Source of the DNA: Roseburia faecis
Lineage (GTDB): Bacteria; Bacillota; Clostridia; Lachnospirales; Lachnospiraceae
Direction: 5' to 3'
NCBI RefSeq assembly: GCF_001406815.1
Contig: NZ_CVRR01000003.1
Coordinates: forward strand, 44,514 to 108,513
DNA length: 64,000 nucleotides
Positions 51,038 to 60,399 of this stretch are shown here, one piece after another (position 1 is the stretch's first letter; each line of letters opens with the position of its first letter). The position numbers and the translations under genes are program-made. The notes beneath the pieces are model-generated. The model searched no databases. It was not told the origin of the DNA and saw only the letters and a program-made list of their open reading frames with translations.

Positions 51038-51961
51038 ATGGGAGCACAGGACAATACGGAAAAGGTACTGCGCAGTCTTCACGTTTTGCTGTCGAAGAGT
51101 GAGCCGTATCCGAAAGAGCCGAGTAAAGTTATCATAGATAAGCAGCAGGTGATTGATCTGCTGGCAGAATTAAATACCTGTATTTATCAGATTATGGATG
51201 AATACGAGCTGACCATTCGAAGCCGTGACAAGGCAGAGCGCGATTTCCATAAAAAGGGAGATCAGATCATCTGGGATGCAAGCCGTAAGGCAGAGGACAT
51301 TTATGCGGCATCTGTCATGTATATGGATGAAACGTTAAACCGTATGCAGGATATTATGCAGGAGGCGGACAAAAAGGTCGGTGCCATCTATCAGGAAATT
51401 AAAGAACAGATGGAAAAAGAAGAACAGGAATTAAGAACCAACAAATCCGAACTCAAAGGACAGCTGCAGGATCTGGTTGATACCGAAAAGTACTTAAAGA
51501 TCATCGAGGAGCGAAACCGCGAGATTGAGAAGGAAAAGATGGAAGGAAGACCGGAGTACGAGCAGGAGAAGCGGGAAGAAAAAGCAATTTACGCAAACCG
51601 GCAGACCGATATTAAGATTAACCAGGAATATCTGGATAAGCTGGGACTTTCCGTACCGGAAGAACCGGTAGAAGACCTTGCGGAAGAACCAGTAGAAAAG
51701 CCAGTGGAAAAGCCGGTGGAAAAACCAAAGAAGCTGTCGCCGAAGCCGGAGATTCCGGCACCGGTTACGGTAGAAGATGACGATGAAGAGTTAAAGCAGC
51801 TGGAAGAACAACTGCGTGTGAATCTGGATGCTGATTATTTTAAGTGGAAAGATGAACAGGAAGAACAGGAAGCAGCAGAAGAAAAAGAAAAATCCGCCGG
51901 CTTTCAGAACAAGATCAAGAACCTGATAGGAGGACATCCGCATGACGATTCTGGTGTGTGA
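51038..51961 (+). CDS. Coiled-coil protein of unknown function, first gene of a two-component operon
   Basis: 307 residues, soluble, very acidic. The first 60 residues form a small helical domain (VIIDKQQVIDLLAELNTCIY), then a long coiled coil (about 70-185) similar in style to DivIVA or ATP-synthase b-type helices. A Pro/Glu-rich linker with repeats (EEPVEDLAEEPVEKPVEKP) and a charged tail follow. No confident family. It overlaps the response-regulator gene by 20 bases, so it is made with that system and may be part of the same signalling or cell-division function. Confidence 0.75.
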   Translation: MGAQDNTEKVLRSLHVLLSKSEPYPKEPSKVIIDKQQVIDLLAELNTCIYQIMDEYELTIRSRDKAERDFHKKGDQIIWDASRKAEDIYAASVMYMDETLNRMQDIMQEADKKVGAIYQEIKEQMEKEEQELRTNKSELKGQLQDLVDTEKYLKIIEERNREIEKEKMEGRPEYEQEKREEKAIYANRQTDIKINQEYLDKLGLSVPEEPVEDLAEEPVEKPVEKPVEKPKKLSPKPEIPAPVTVEDDDEELKQLEEQLRVNLDADYFKWKDEQEEQEAAEEKEKSAGFQNKIKNLIGGHPHDDSGV

Positions 51962-52631
51962 TGATGACAAGGAAATTGTAGACGCAATTGAGATTTACCT
52001 GATTCAGGAAGGATACCAGGTAGTAAAAGCATATGATGGGGAACAGGCTCTGGATATGCTTCGCACAAAGAAAATTGATTTGATGGTGATCGATGTGATG
52101 ATGCCGAAACTGGATGGAATCCGTGCGACATTCCAGGCACGTAAAACAAGCAGCATTCCCATTATCATCCTGTCTGCCAAGACAGAAGATGCGGATAAGA
52201 TTCTGGGGCTGAACGTGGGGGCGGACGATTATGTGACCAAGCCGTTTAATCCGCTGGAACTGGTTGCCCGTGTGAAGTCACAGCTGCGGCGTTATACCAC
52301 ACTTTCGAGCACCCCTTCCGGTGATGCCGTTTATGAAGCCGGCGGCCTGGTTATTAACGATGAATTAAAAAAAGTTACGGTAGATGGGGAAGAGGTCAAA
52401 CTGACTCCGATCGAATACAACATTCTTCTGCTTCTCATGAAAAATAAAGGAAAAGTATTTTCCATCAGTCAGATTTATGAGGAAATCTGGAATGAAGAAG
52501 CAATTGGCGCAGACAATACAGTTGCTGTCCACATCCGGCATATCCGGGAAAAAATCGAAATCAATCCGAAAGAACCGCGGTATCTGAAAGTGGTCTGGGG
52601 TGTCGGCTATAAAATCGAAGCGGGGGCGTAG
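51942..52631 (+). CDS. OmpR/PhoB-family response regulator
   Basis: 229 residues. Receiver domain starting MTILVCDDDKEIVDAIEIYL with the phospho-acceptor in LMVIDVMMPKLDG and the switch lysine in VTKPFNPLEL. The winged-helix DNA-binding domain shows VKLTPIEYNILLLLMKNKGK and ADNTVAVHIRHIREKIE. AGGAGG lies within the upstream gene. The sensor kinase follows six bases after the stop. Confidence 0.95.
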   Translation: MTILVCDDDKEIVDAIEIYLIQEGYQVVKAYDGEQALDMLRTKKIDLMVIDVMMPKLDGIRATFQARKTSSIPIIILSAKTEDADKILGLNVGADDYVTKPFNPLELVARVKSQLRRYTTLSSTPSGDAVYEAGGLVINDELKKVTVDGEEVKLTPIEYNILLLLMKNKGKVFSISQIYEEIWNEEAIGADNTVAVHIRHIREKIEINPKEPRYLKVVWGVGYKIEAGA

Positions 52632-52637
52632 CTGTCT

Positions 52638-54020
52638 ATGAAAGAATTCTCCAGCGGAAAAAAGGGCGCAGCCATTGTCATGCATCAGATGTTTCTGATT
52701 ATGATGCTTTGCGGAATCTATGGGATCGGATACAATCTGCGCAGACATATCGGAGGGCTGGGTATTCTCAGCCTGTTTATGGTGATCGGCATGGTCGGAA
52801 GCTTTGTATTCCTTGCCTATCTGACAGGTGTTGCAGGGCGCCGGTCGGAGGAGGATGCAACCATTTACCTGACCTGGATCGATAAAATTTATACGGATAT
52901 CCAGATGGTGCTTTTTGTGGCATTCATTTATCTTGTGCTTTTTTTGGGGAGAAATCTCCATGACATCCAGTTTGAACTGTCCGGACTGATGGTAGCGGTC
53001 GGAACAGTCGGGTATCTGGTCGATGTTGTATTCCTGCTGTTTTATATGAGCATTGTCCGGCGGGTCAAAAACAATACCCTTCTGACACACAGTCTGATCT
53101 ATCAGGCAGGAAGCTTCCTTAGACGGGTGTTTATCTCCGGACAGAATCCCAGACTGTGTACGCGTAAGGCGCGCGAAAGATATGAGATCCAGCATGCAAT
53201 TGAAAAAATTGCGGCAGGGGCACTGGATACAACACTGGATGTGGAGCAGTTTCACGGACAGGAAAGAGGCATTGCAGCTTCTGTGAATAATATCCGTGCA
53301 GGGCTGAGCGAAGCCATTCAGGAGCGGATCCGGAATGAACGGATGAAGGCAGACCTGATCACGAATGTTTCCCATGATATCAAAACACCGCTTACTTCCA
53401 TTGTCAATTATGTGGATCTGCTCAAACGTGAAAACCTGGAAAACGAAAATGCACGTAATTATATCCGGGTTCTGGATGAAAAATCCCAGCGGCTGAAACA
53501 GCTGACGGAGGATCTGGTCGAAGCATCAAAGATCAGTTCCGGAAATATCCAGCTGGATATGCAGACCATCGATCTGGTAGAACTGCTGTACCAGACGGGT
53601 GGTGAGTTCAATGAACGTTTTGAGGCACGGGGGCTGACCATTGTGACGAAACTGCCGCACAATTCGGTGATGATCCGGGCAGACGGACGGCAGCTCTACC
53701 GTGCAATTGAAAATCTGTATACCAATGCGGCAAAATATGCACTCGAAAATACCCGGGTTTATGTAGATCTGGAAGTAGAGGAGAACAATGCGGTTTTCCG
53801 TATCAAAAATATTTCGAAAAATCCGCTGCCGGAACAGGGAGCGGCGAGGAAAGACCTGACGGAGCGTTTTGTGAGGGGAGAGGAATCCCGCACGACAGAG
53901 GGAAGCGGTCTTGGACTGTCCATTGCAAAGAATCTTACACAGCTGATGGGCGGTGAGTTTGCAATCCTGGTAGATGGCGATCTGTTTGCGGCATCCATTA
54001 CGTTTGCAGTCGTTGCATAA
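52638..54020 (+). CDS. Membrane sensor histidine kinase
   Basis: 460 residues. About four membrane helices occupy the first 145 residues (near 14-30, 40-60, 88-110 and 116-138) with short loops and no large outer sensor domain. The kinase core has phospho-histidine [21 protein letters not shown]-box [15 protein letters not shown] and G-box [17 protein letters not shown]. The loops-only sensor suggests it reads membrane state or a partner protein; the overlapping coiled-coil gene is a candidate partner. Confidence 0.93.
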   Translation: MKEFSSGKKGAAIVMHQMFLIMMLCGIYGIGYNLRRHIGGLGILSLFMVIGMVGSFVFLAYLTGVAGRRSEEDATIYLTWIDKIYTDIQMVLFVAFIYLVLFLGRNLHDIQFELSGLMVAVGTVGYLVDVVFLLFYMSIVRRVKNNTLLTHSLIYQAGSFLRRVFISGQNPRLCTRKARERYEIQHAIEKIAAGALDTTLDVEQFHGQERGIAASVNNIRAGLSEAIQERIRNERMKADLITNVSHDIKTPLTSIVNYVDLLKRENLENENARNYIRVLDEKSQRLKQLTEDLVEASKISSGNIQLDMQTIDLVELLYQTGGEFNERFEARGLTIVTKLPHNSVMIRADGRQLYRAIENLYTNAAKYALENTRVYVDLEVEENNAVFRIKNISKNPLPEQGAARKDLTERFVRGEESRTTEGSGLGLSIAKNLTQLMGGEFAILVDGDLFAASITFAVVA

Positions 54021-54078
54021 AAATACATTTTATTATATAATTACCATTAACCATGATTTCGAAAACAAGGAGGAAACT

Positions 54079-56364
54079 ATGAAGTTATATGAGAACGGCG
54101 CATACCTGGTCAACGGCAGGGATGTTGTCATTAATTCACCGGAAGCGGCATCTGCTGTCCAGGCAAAGACAGGAAAGACTGTTACACCGGAAGATGCAAA
54201 GAAACAAACCATTGCATACGGAATTTTAAAGAACCACAATACATCCGGCAACATGGAAAAACTGCAGATCAAATTTGATAAGCTGACTTCCCATGATATT
54301 ACATTTGTCGGCATCATTCAGACCGCCAGAGCATCAGGTCTTGAGAAGTTCCCGATTCCTTATGTACTCACCAACTGTCACAACAGTCTGTGTGCAGTCG
54401 GTGGAACCATCAACGAAGATGACCATATGTTTGGACTGACATGTGCAAAGAAATACGGTGGAATCTATGTTCCTCCTCATCAGGCAGTTATTCACCAGTT
54501 CGCAAGAGAAATGCTTGCAGGCGGCGGAAAGATGATCCTTGGATCAGACTCCCATACCCGTTACGGAGCACTGGGAACCATGGCAATTGGAGAAGGTGGT
54601 CCGGAGCTTGTAAAGCAGCTTTTGAATAAGACTTACGATATTGATATGCCGGGAGTTGTCGGCATTTACCTGACAGGTACCCCGCAGAAAGGTGTCGGTC
54701 CGCAGGATATCGCACTTGCCATTATCGGTGAAGTATTTGCCAACGGATTTGTAAAGAATAAAGTGATGGAGTTTGTCGGACCGGGCGTGTCCAATCTGAG
54801 TGTTGATTACCGTATCGGTGTCGATGTTATGACAACAGAAACAACCTGTCTGTCTTCCATCTGGAGAACTGATGACCAGGTGAAGGAATTCTATGAGATT
54901 CACGGAAGAACCGGAGATTTCGAGGAACTGAATCCGGGAGAAACTGCATACTATGACAGTTTTATCGAACTTGATTTAAGCGAGATTAAGCCAATGATCG
55001 CGATGCCGTTCCATCCAAGCAATACATACACGATCGAGGAATTAAATGCAAACCTGATGGATATTCTTGATGACTGCGAGAAGCGTGCACAGGTAAGTTT
55101 TGATGGAAAAGTAGACCTTGACTTAAAGAGCAAAGTAAAGAACGGAAAACTGTATGTAGATCAGGGTATCATTGCCGGATGTGCCGGTGGTGGATTTGAA
55201 AATATCTGCGACGCAGCAGATATCTTAAAGGGTTCTTCCATTGGAGCGGACGAGTTTACGTTGAGTGTATACCCGGCGTCTACTCCGATTTATATGGAAC
55301 TGGTTAAGAACGGTGCCGTTGCCAATCTGTTAGAGACAGGTGCTATTGTCAAGACTGCATTCTGCGGACCATGCTTTGGTGCCGGAGATACGCCTGCGAA
55401 CAATGCATTTTCTATCCGTCATTCTACACGTAACTTCCCGAATCGTGAGGGATCTAAGGTACAGAACGGACAGGTTGCTTCCGTAGCACTGATGGATGCG
55501 CGTTCTATCGCTGCAACCGCTGCAAATAAGGGATTCCTTACCGCAGCTACCGATATTGATGTAAACTACAGCAAGCCGAAATACTTCTTTGATAAGACCA
55601 TTTATGAAAATCGTGTATTTGACAGCAAGGGTGTGGCAGATCCGGACGTAGAGATTCAGTTTGGGCCAAATATCAAGGACTGGCCGGCTATGAGCCCGCT
55701 TCCAGAGAATCTTGTGCTGAAAGTTGTTTCCGAGATTCACGATCCGGTGACCACAACGGACGAGCTGATTCCTTCCGGAGAGACATCCTCTTTCCGTTCC
55801 AACCCACTGGGACTGGCAGAGTTTGCACTTTCCAGAAAGGATCCGGAATATGTTGGACGTGCCAAGGAAGTACAGAAGGCACAGAAGGCTGTCGAGGCAG
55901 ATACCTGTCCGGGAGATGCACTTCCGGAGATTCATCCGGTTATGGATACCATCCGTGCAACGTTCTCCGATGTCAACCGCTCAAACGTTGGTTTTGGAAG
56001 TACGATTTTTGCAGTAAAACCGGGAGACGGTTCTGCGCGTGAGCAGGCGGCTTCCTGCCAGAAGGTACTTGGCGGATGGGCAAACATTGCAAATGAATAT
56101 GCGACCAAGAGATACCGTTCCAACCTGATTAACTGGGGTATGATCCCGTTTGTTATTGATCAGGGAGAGCTTCCGTTCCACAATCTGGATTACCTGTTTG
56201 TTCCAAAGATCCGTGAGGCGATCGCAGACGGAAAAACAGAATTTGAGGCATATGTGGTAAAGGATGGTGCTTTAAAGCCATTTACCCTGCGTATGGGAGA
56301 ACTGACACCGGATGAGAAAGATATTATTCTCAAAGGCTGCCTGATCAATTATTACCGTGGATAG
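54079..56364 (+). CDS. Aconitase-family hydratase (YbhJ-like)
   Basis: 761 residues from ATG 54079 with AAGGAGG upstream; the longer frame from 53974 runs into the kinase gene and lacks support. Iron-sulfur ligands appear as the cysteine in [17 protein letters not shown] and the pair in [29 protein letters not shown] and [13 protein letters not shown] are further active-site regions, and the C-terminal swivel domain includes [17 protein letters not shown]. Layout and length resemble E. coli YbhJ rather than AcnA or AcnB, so the substrate may not be citrate. No citrate synthase or isocitrate dehydrogenase gene is near. Confidence 0.85.
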   Translation: MKLYENGAYLVNGRDVVINSPEAASAVQAKTGKTVTPEDAKKQTIAYGILKNHNTSGNMEKLQIKFDKLTSHDITFVGIIQTARASGLEKFPIPYVLTNCHNSLCAVGGTINEDDHMFGLTCAKKYGGIYVPPHQAVIHQFAREMLAGGGKMILGSDSHTRYGALGTMAIGEGGPELVKQLLNKTYDIDMPGVVGIYLTGTPQKGVGPQDIALAIIGEVFANGFVKNKVMEFVGPGVSNLSVDYRIGVDVMTTETTCLSSIWRTDDQVKEFYEIHGRTGDFEELNPGETAYYDSFIELDLSEIKPMIAMPFHPSNTYTIEELNANLMDILDDCEKRAQVSFDGKVDLDLKSKVKNGKLYVDQGIIAGCAGGGFENICDAADILKGSSIGADEFTLSVYPASTPIYMELVKNGAVANLLETGAIVKTAFCGPCFGAGDTPANNAFSIRHSTRNFPNREGSKVQNGQVASVALMDARSIAATAANKGFLTAATDIDVNYSKPKYFFDKTIYENRVFDSKGVADPDVEIQFGPNIKDWPAMSPLPENLVLKVVSEIHDPVTTTDELIPSGETSSFRSNPLGLAEFALSRKDPEYVGRAKEVQKAQKAVEADTCPGDALPEIHPVMDTIRATFSDVNRSNVGFGSTIFAVKPGDGSAREQAASCQKVLGGWANIANEYATKRYRSNLINWGMIPFVIDQGELPFHNLDYLFVPKIREAIADGKTEFEAYVVKDGALKPFTLRMGELTPDEKDIILKGCLINYYRG

Positions 56365-56374
56365 GAGATCTTGT

Positions 56375-57730
56375 ATGACAGACGTGGAAAAACAAAAACA
56401 GATGGAACAGATCAAACAGAGTGAGGATGGCATGCGTCAGACGGTTCTTCTGATTAAAATCGGATTGATGGTATTTCTCACCTTTGCCTGTTGTACCGTA
56501 TTTTTCTTCCTGGTGCTCCGGTACAAGGGGGTTGCAGATACCTGGCATCTGATTACAGGTGCATTGCAGCCGATTATTATCGGACTGGGACTTGCTTATC
56601 TGCTTAACCCGGTTATGAAATTTCAGGAGCGGCACTGGCTGCCGTTTCTGAAAAAGAAAATGAAATCAGAAAAATCAGCGGCTAAAGTGGCACGTGGATT
56701 GTCCATTGCCGGGGCAATCCTGTTTCTTCTGGTGATTCTGGTACTTTTGATTGCGGCAATTGTTCCTTCGGTGGTATCAAGTGTTACCGGGCTGGTGGAA
56801 GCACTGCCTGGTAATGTGGAGAGCCTGATCCATATGGTGAAAAGTGGAAAACTCGGAGCCTATGGAGTGACAGATACCATCAGTGATATGCTGACAAAAC
56901 TGACGGATCAGGTGGAAAACTGGGCAACGAAGGATCTGCTGCCACAGATGCAGCAATATCTGCTGCAGATTACTTCCGGCGTAATCACGATGGTCAAATC
57001 CATATTAAACTTCATCATTGGGATCATTGTCGTTGTTTATGTCTTATCCATTAAAGAAAGCCTGGTGGGACAGAGCAAAAAGATTGTGTATGCGATCTTT
57101 AAATCGAAACATGGAAACATTATTATCGAAGTTTTCCACAAGGCAGATGAAGTATTTGGTGGTTTCATCATTGGAAAGATTATAGATTCTGCCATCATCG
57201 GTGTGATCTGTTATTTTGGATGTCTGATTCTGCATATCCCAGATACGATACTGGTTGCGGTTATCATTGGAGTAACCAATGTCATTCCGGTGTTTGGACC
57301 GTTTATCGGTGCGATTCCGTCACTTCTTCTGGTTGTGATCCAGAGTCCGCTGCATGCGTTGTATCTGCTGATATTTATTATCGTTCTGCAGCAGGTGGAT
57401 GGAAATATTATCGGACCGAAGATTTTAGGTGATTCCACCGGATTATCCGCGTTCTGGGTAATGTTTTCGATTCTGATCGGAGGCGGACTGTTTGGATTTC
57501 TGGGAATGCTGCTTGGGGTTCCGGTGTTTGCGATGATTTACTATATTATCCGCAGACTGGTAAACCACAGCATACGGAAGAAAAACCTTACAACCGTAAC
57601 GGAGGCATATGTGGAGGCAGCCGGTGTAGATGAGGCAACCGGTGCGATCATATATTACGGGGAAAAACAAAAGAAAAAGAGAACTTTAAAAGATTCCGGA
57701 AAGAAAGACGAAACAAAGAAAAACCAGTAA
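56375..57730 (+). CDS. AI-2E family transporter (PerM/YdbI-like)
   Basis: 451-residue membrane protein with about eight hydrophobic helices: one pair near the start (VFLTFACCTVFFFLVLRY), a long soluble loop, and a cluster in the second half (ILNFIIGIIVVVYVLSIKES, GVTNVIPVFGPFIGAIPS, VDGNIIGPKILGDSTGLSAF), the family's conserved core. Despite the name, most members are not shown to move AI-2; Na+/H+ antiport has been found for some. AGGAGATC precedes ATG 56375. A basic tail ends the protein. Confidence 0.9.
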   Translation: MTDVEKQKQMEQIKQSEDGMRQTVLLIKIGLMVFLTFACCTVFFFLVLRYKGVADTWHLITGALQPIIIGLGLAYLLNPVMKFQERHWLPFLKKKMKSEKSAAKVARGLSIAGAILFLLVILVLLIAAIVPSVVSSVTGLVEALPGNVESLIHMVKSGKLGAYGVTDTISDMLTKLTDQVENWATKDLLPQMQQYLLQITSGVITMVKSILNFIIGIIVVVYVLSIKESLVGQSKKIVYAIFKSKHGNIIIEVFHKADEVFGGFIIGKIIDSAIIGVICYFGCLILHIPDTILVAVIIGVTNVIPVFGPFIGAIPSLLLVVIQSPLHALYLLIFIIVLQQVDGNIIGPKILGDSTGLSAFWVMFSILIGGGLFGFLGMLLGVPVFAMIYYIIRRLVNHSIRKKNLTTVTEAYVEAAGVDEATGAIIYYGEKQKKKRTLKDSGKKDETKKNQ

Positions 57731-57734
57731 TTTC

Positions 57735-57769
57735 AAGGGCTGTACGCGTTTGTGTGCAGCTCTTTTTTT
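57735..57769 (+). terminator. Rho-independent terminator
   Basis: Arms AGGGCTGTACGC / GTGTGCAGCTCT (G-U pairs) followed by TTTTTTT. Confidence 0.85.
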
Positions 57770-57780
57770 CGGATTATTTT

Positions 57781-57809
57781 TTGACACTAATTGCCGCCTA
57801 TGGTATACT
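57781..57809 (+). promoter_or_regulatory. Sigma-A promoter of the TPR/P-loop gene
   Basis: TTGACA (57781-57786), 17-base spacer, TATACT (57804-57809). Confidence 0.85.
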
Positions 57810-57858
57810 TGAAAATAGACAGATAGACCTGTTTGGGGATATTTTAAGGAGATAACAA

Positions 57859-60369
57859 TTGGACAAATACGAATATAATCTGAAGCTTGATCAGATGAAA
57901 TCCCGCTATGCGGAAGAGAAATACGATGAGGCAGCAGATATTGCAGATACTATCAATTGGAATAAGGTTAAAAATGTAAATGGTCTGGTAAAAGCTGGGG
58001 AAGTGTACGAAAAAGTACAGCGTTATGAGGAGAGCCGGGAAGTTTTGCTGATGGCATATGATCGCTCGCCAATCGGAAGAATGATTATTTACCGTCTTGC
58101 GGAAGTGGCGGTCAAGATGAAAGATTTTCAGGCGGCACAGGATTATTATGATGAGTTTGTGGAGATTGCGCCTCATGACACCCTTAAATATGTACTTCGC
58201 TATGATATACAGAAAGCACAGGGGGCTTCTTATGAAGAACTGATACCGATTCTTGAAGAACTCAAGGAGCAGGAATATACGGAAGAGTGGGCATATGAGC
58301 TTGCTTATCTGTATCACAAAGCAGGGATGAGTGAGAAGTGTATTGATGCATGTGATGAGCTGGTTCTCTGGTTTGGAGATGGGCCATATGTAGAGCGTGC
58401 ATTGGAACTGAAAATGCTGTATCAGCCATTGACGAAAACACAGGAAGAAAAGTATCGGTCGTTTTGTCAGGCAAAAGATGACAGAGCAGGTTTGACACAC
58501 ATTGATGTGGAGGAGATGGCGCGTGCCGGGGAGACCGTGCATGATCCGGTCGCAATTCCAAAAGTAGAAGTAAACACAGAACGGTTTAATACCGTCAATC
58601 TTCAGGCGGAAATTGCAAAGGGTATGCAGCAGATCATGGATGCAACCGAAAAAGAGACGGTCACGGATACGCTGGACAATATCAATCGTATGGTGGAAGA
58701 TGTTCCTTATCTGAAAATGCAGATGGAGGAAGAAAAGCCTGAGGCACAGCCGGAACAGAATACACGGCACATTGAGACAGATGAGGAGATTGATGGTTCA
58801 CTCAAGACAAATTTCAAAGAGTTGTTGGGAGAAGACTCCGATGGTCAGATGAGCATGATGACAAATGAGAAAAACATGATTGAGCATCAGATCACAGGCC
58901 AGATGACAATTGAGGAAGTGCTGAGTGAGTGGGAGAAAATGCGCAAGGCTGCGGAAGCTGCATTAGAAGATGCCAGAAAGCGGAAACTCGAATCCGCCAA
59001 AGCGCGTGCACTGCAGGAGGCAGGCGATATTATGGACCGCCTGACAGGAGTATTGCCAAAACTGGATGCGGTACTGGCAGAGAAGGCGGATATTGTGGAG
59101 GAAACGACGGAAACACCGCCACAGACGCCGGAAAGGGAAACACCGCCGGCAACGAATGAGCCGGAAGAACGAAAGGAAGAAGAGGAAGAGAACAAAAAAG
59201 AGGAACAGCCTGCCAGGGATACAGATGCCGAAGAACTTTGGCCAGAGGGAGTATCTTTAGAAGAAATGGTACGTTCCCAGCAGAAAAAAAAGACGGAAGC
59301 TGCCGCACAGAAACCGGCAGAAGAGACATCCGATGTGACAGAAGATGACAAAAACTTAAATGAGAATCGTGGTGTAGAAGAAATGGAAACAAAGACAGAA
59401 TCAGATACAACAAAGAAAAAGGATTTTGAGGAGGTTCCGATCGAGGATCTGCCACAGAAACCAACACTTGCACAGGAGAGGGAAGAAGAGTTTGCTTTTG
59501 TAAGAAGAAAAACAGATCGCTCTTCCTGGAAAGGAAAAACAGTACATATTCCACAGGTAGACACACCGGTGGATCTGGGAAAAGAGGAAAAACAGAATAT
59601 CCCGCTTGTAGAACTGACCGATGAACAGAAAGCGATTTTTTCGTATTTTATGCCGGTGAAGGGCATGGAGGATCAGCTCTGCAAAGCGTTGACAGTTGCT
59701 TCGTCCCATCTGAAAAATAAGGAAACTGCATCGAGGGGGAATCTCGTAATTAAAGGCGGACAGGGAAGTGGAAAAACAACACTTGCCACCAGCATGATCA
59801 AAGTCCTGCAGCAGGAGACCGGGGTTTTGGATGGAAAGATTGGAAAGATCCATGCGGAAGCATTGAACCAGAAAAATGTCGGCGGGCTGCTGGATAAGGT
59901 GGCAGGAGGATGCCTGATTATTGAACAGGCAGGAGATATGGAGAAAAAGACCGTGTCGGAGTTATCCGGATTGCTGGACGCAGATGAGAGTGGTCTTTTC
60001 GTTATACTCGAAGACACATCCAAGGGCATCAAGAGATTATTTGCGCAGAATGAAACATTTGCCAAAAAATTCAGTGAACAGATCTCAGTTCCGATTTTTA
60101 CAAATGATGAGCTGGTCACGTTTGCACGTTCTTATTCCAGGGAACTTGGATACAAAATTGATGATATGGCGGTTCTGGCATTGTATAACCGGATCAGCAA
60201 TATTCAGAGACTGGATCAGGCTACAACCCTGACAGAGGTGAAAGACATTGTGGATGAAGCAATTCATCGGGAGGCACATGGAGGGTTAAAGAAAGCTATC
60301 AGTATTCTGACCGCCAGCCGTTATACGGATGATGACAGAATTGTACTAACGGAAAAGGATTTCGAGTAA
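57859..60369 (+). CDS. TPR protein with C-terminal P-loop ATPase-like domain, unknown function
   Basis: 836 residues, soluble. The first 200 are helical repeats of TPR type (YDEAADIADTINW; VYEKVQRYEESREVLLMAYD; AAQDYYDEFVEIAP). A long low-complexity, acidic middle (about 300-560) follows, rich in Glu, Lys and Pro. The C-terminal 230 residues look like an AAA-type ATPase: Walker A GGQGSGKTTLATSM, Walker B-like GGCLIIEQAGDM, and helical lid features. This resembles the AAA part of stage V sporulation protein K-like proteins only loosely. TTG 57859 has AAGGAGAT upstream. It lies 30 bases before glgB and is probably cotranscribed with it. Confidence 0.8.
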   Translation: MDKYEYNLKLDQMKSRYAEEKYDEAADIADTINWNKVKNVNGLVKAGEVYEKVQRYEESREVLLMAYDRSPIGRMIIYRLAEVAVKMKDFQAAQDYYDEFVEIAPHDTLKYVLRYDIQKAQGASYEELIPILEELKEQEYTEEWAYELAYLYHKAGMSEKCIDACDELVLWFGDGPYVERALELKMLYQPLTKTQEEKYRSFCQAKDDRAGLTHIDVEEMARAGETVHDPVAIPKVEVNTERFNTVNLQAEIAKGMQQIMDATEKETVTDTLDNINRMVEDVPYLKMQMEEEKPEAQPEQNTRHIETDEEIDGSLKTNFKELLGEDSDGQMSMMTNEKNMIEHQITGQMTIEEVLSEWEKMRKAAEAALEDARKRKLESAKARALQEAGDIMDRLTGVLPKLDAVLAEKADIVEETTETPPQTPERETPPATNEPEERKEEEEENKKEEQPARDTDAEELWPEGVSLEEMVRSQQKKKTEAAAQKPAEETSDVTEDDKNLNENRGVEEMETKTESDTTKKKDFEEVPIEDLPQKPTLAQEREEEFAFVRRKTDRSSWKGKTVHIPQVDTPVDLGKEEKQNIPLVELTDEQKAIFSYFMPVKGMEDQLCKALTVASSHLKNKETASRGNLVIKGGQGSGKTTLATSMIKVLQQETGVLDGKIGKIHAEALNQKNVGGLLDKVAGGCLIIEQAGDMEKKTVSELSGLLDADESGLFVILEDTSKGIKRLFAQNETFAKKFSEQISVPIFTNDELVTFARSYSRELGYKIDDMAVLALYNRISNIQRLDQATTLTEVKDIVDEAIHREAHGGLKKAISILTASRYTDDDRIVLTEKDFE

Positions 60370-60399
60370 GATAGATAAGAGAAGACAGGGAGGGTATTT

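Noticed and set aside
53974..54078. Extended N-terminus of the aconitase-like protein
   Set aside because: It overlaps the kinase gene end and is followed by AAGGAGG and ATG 54079, where family similarity begins.
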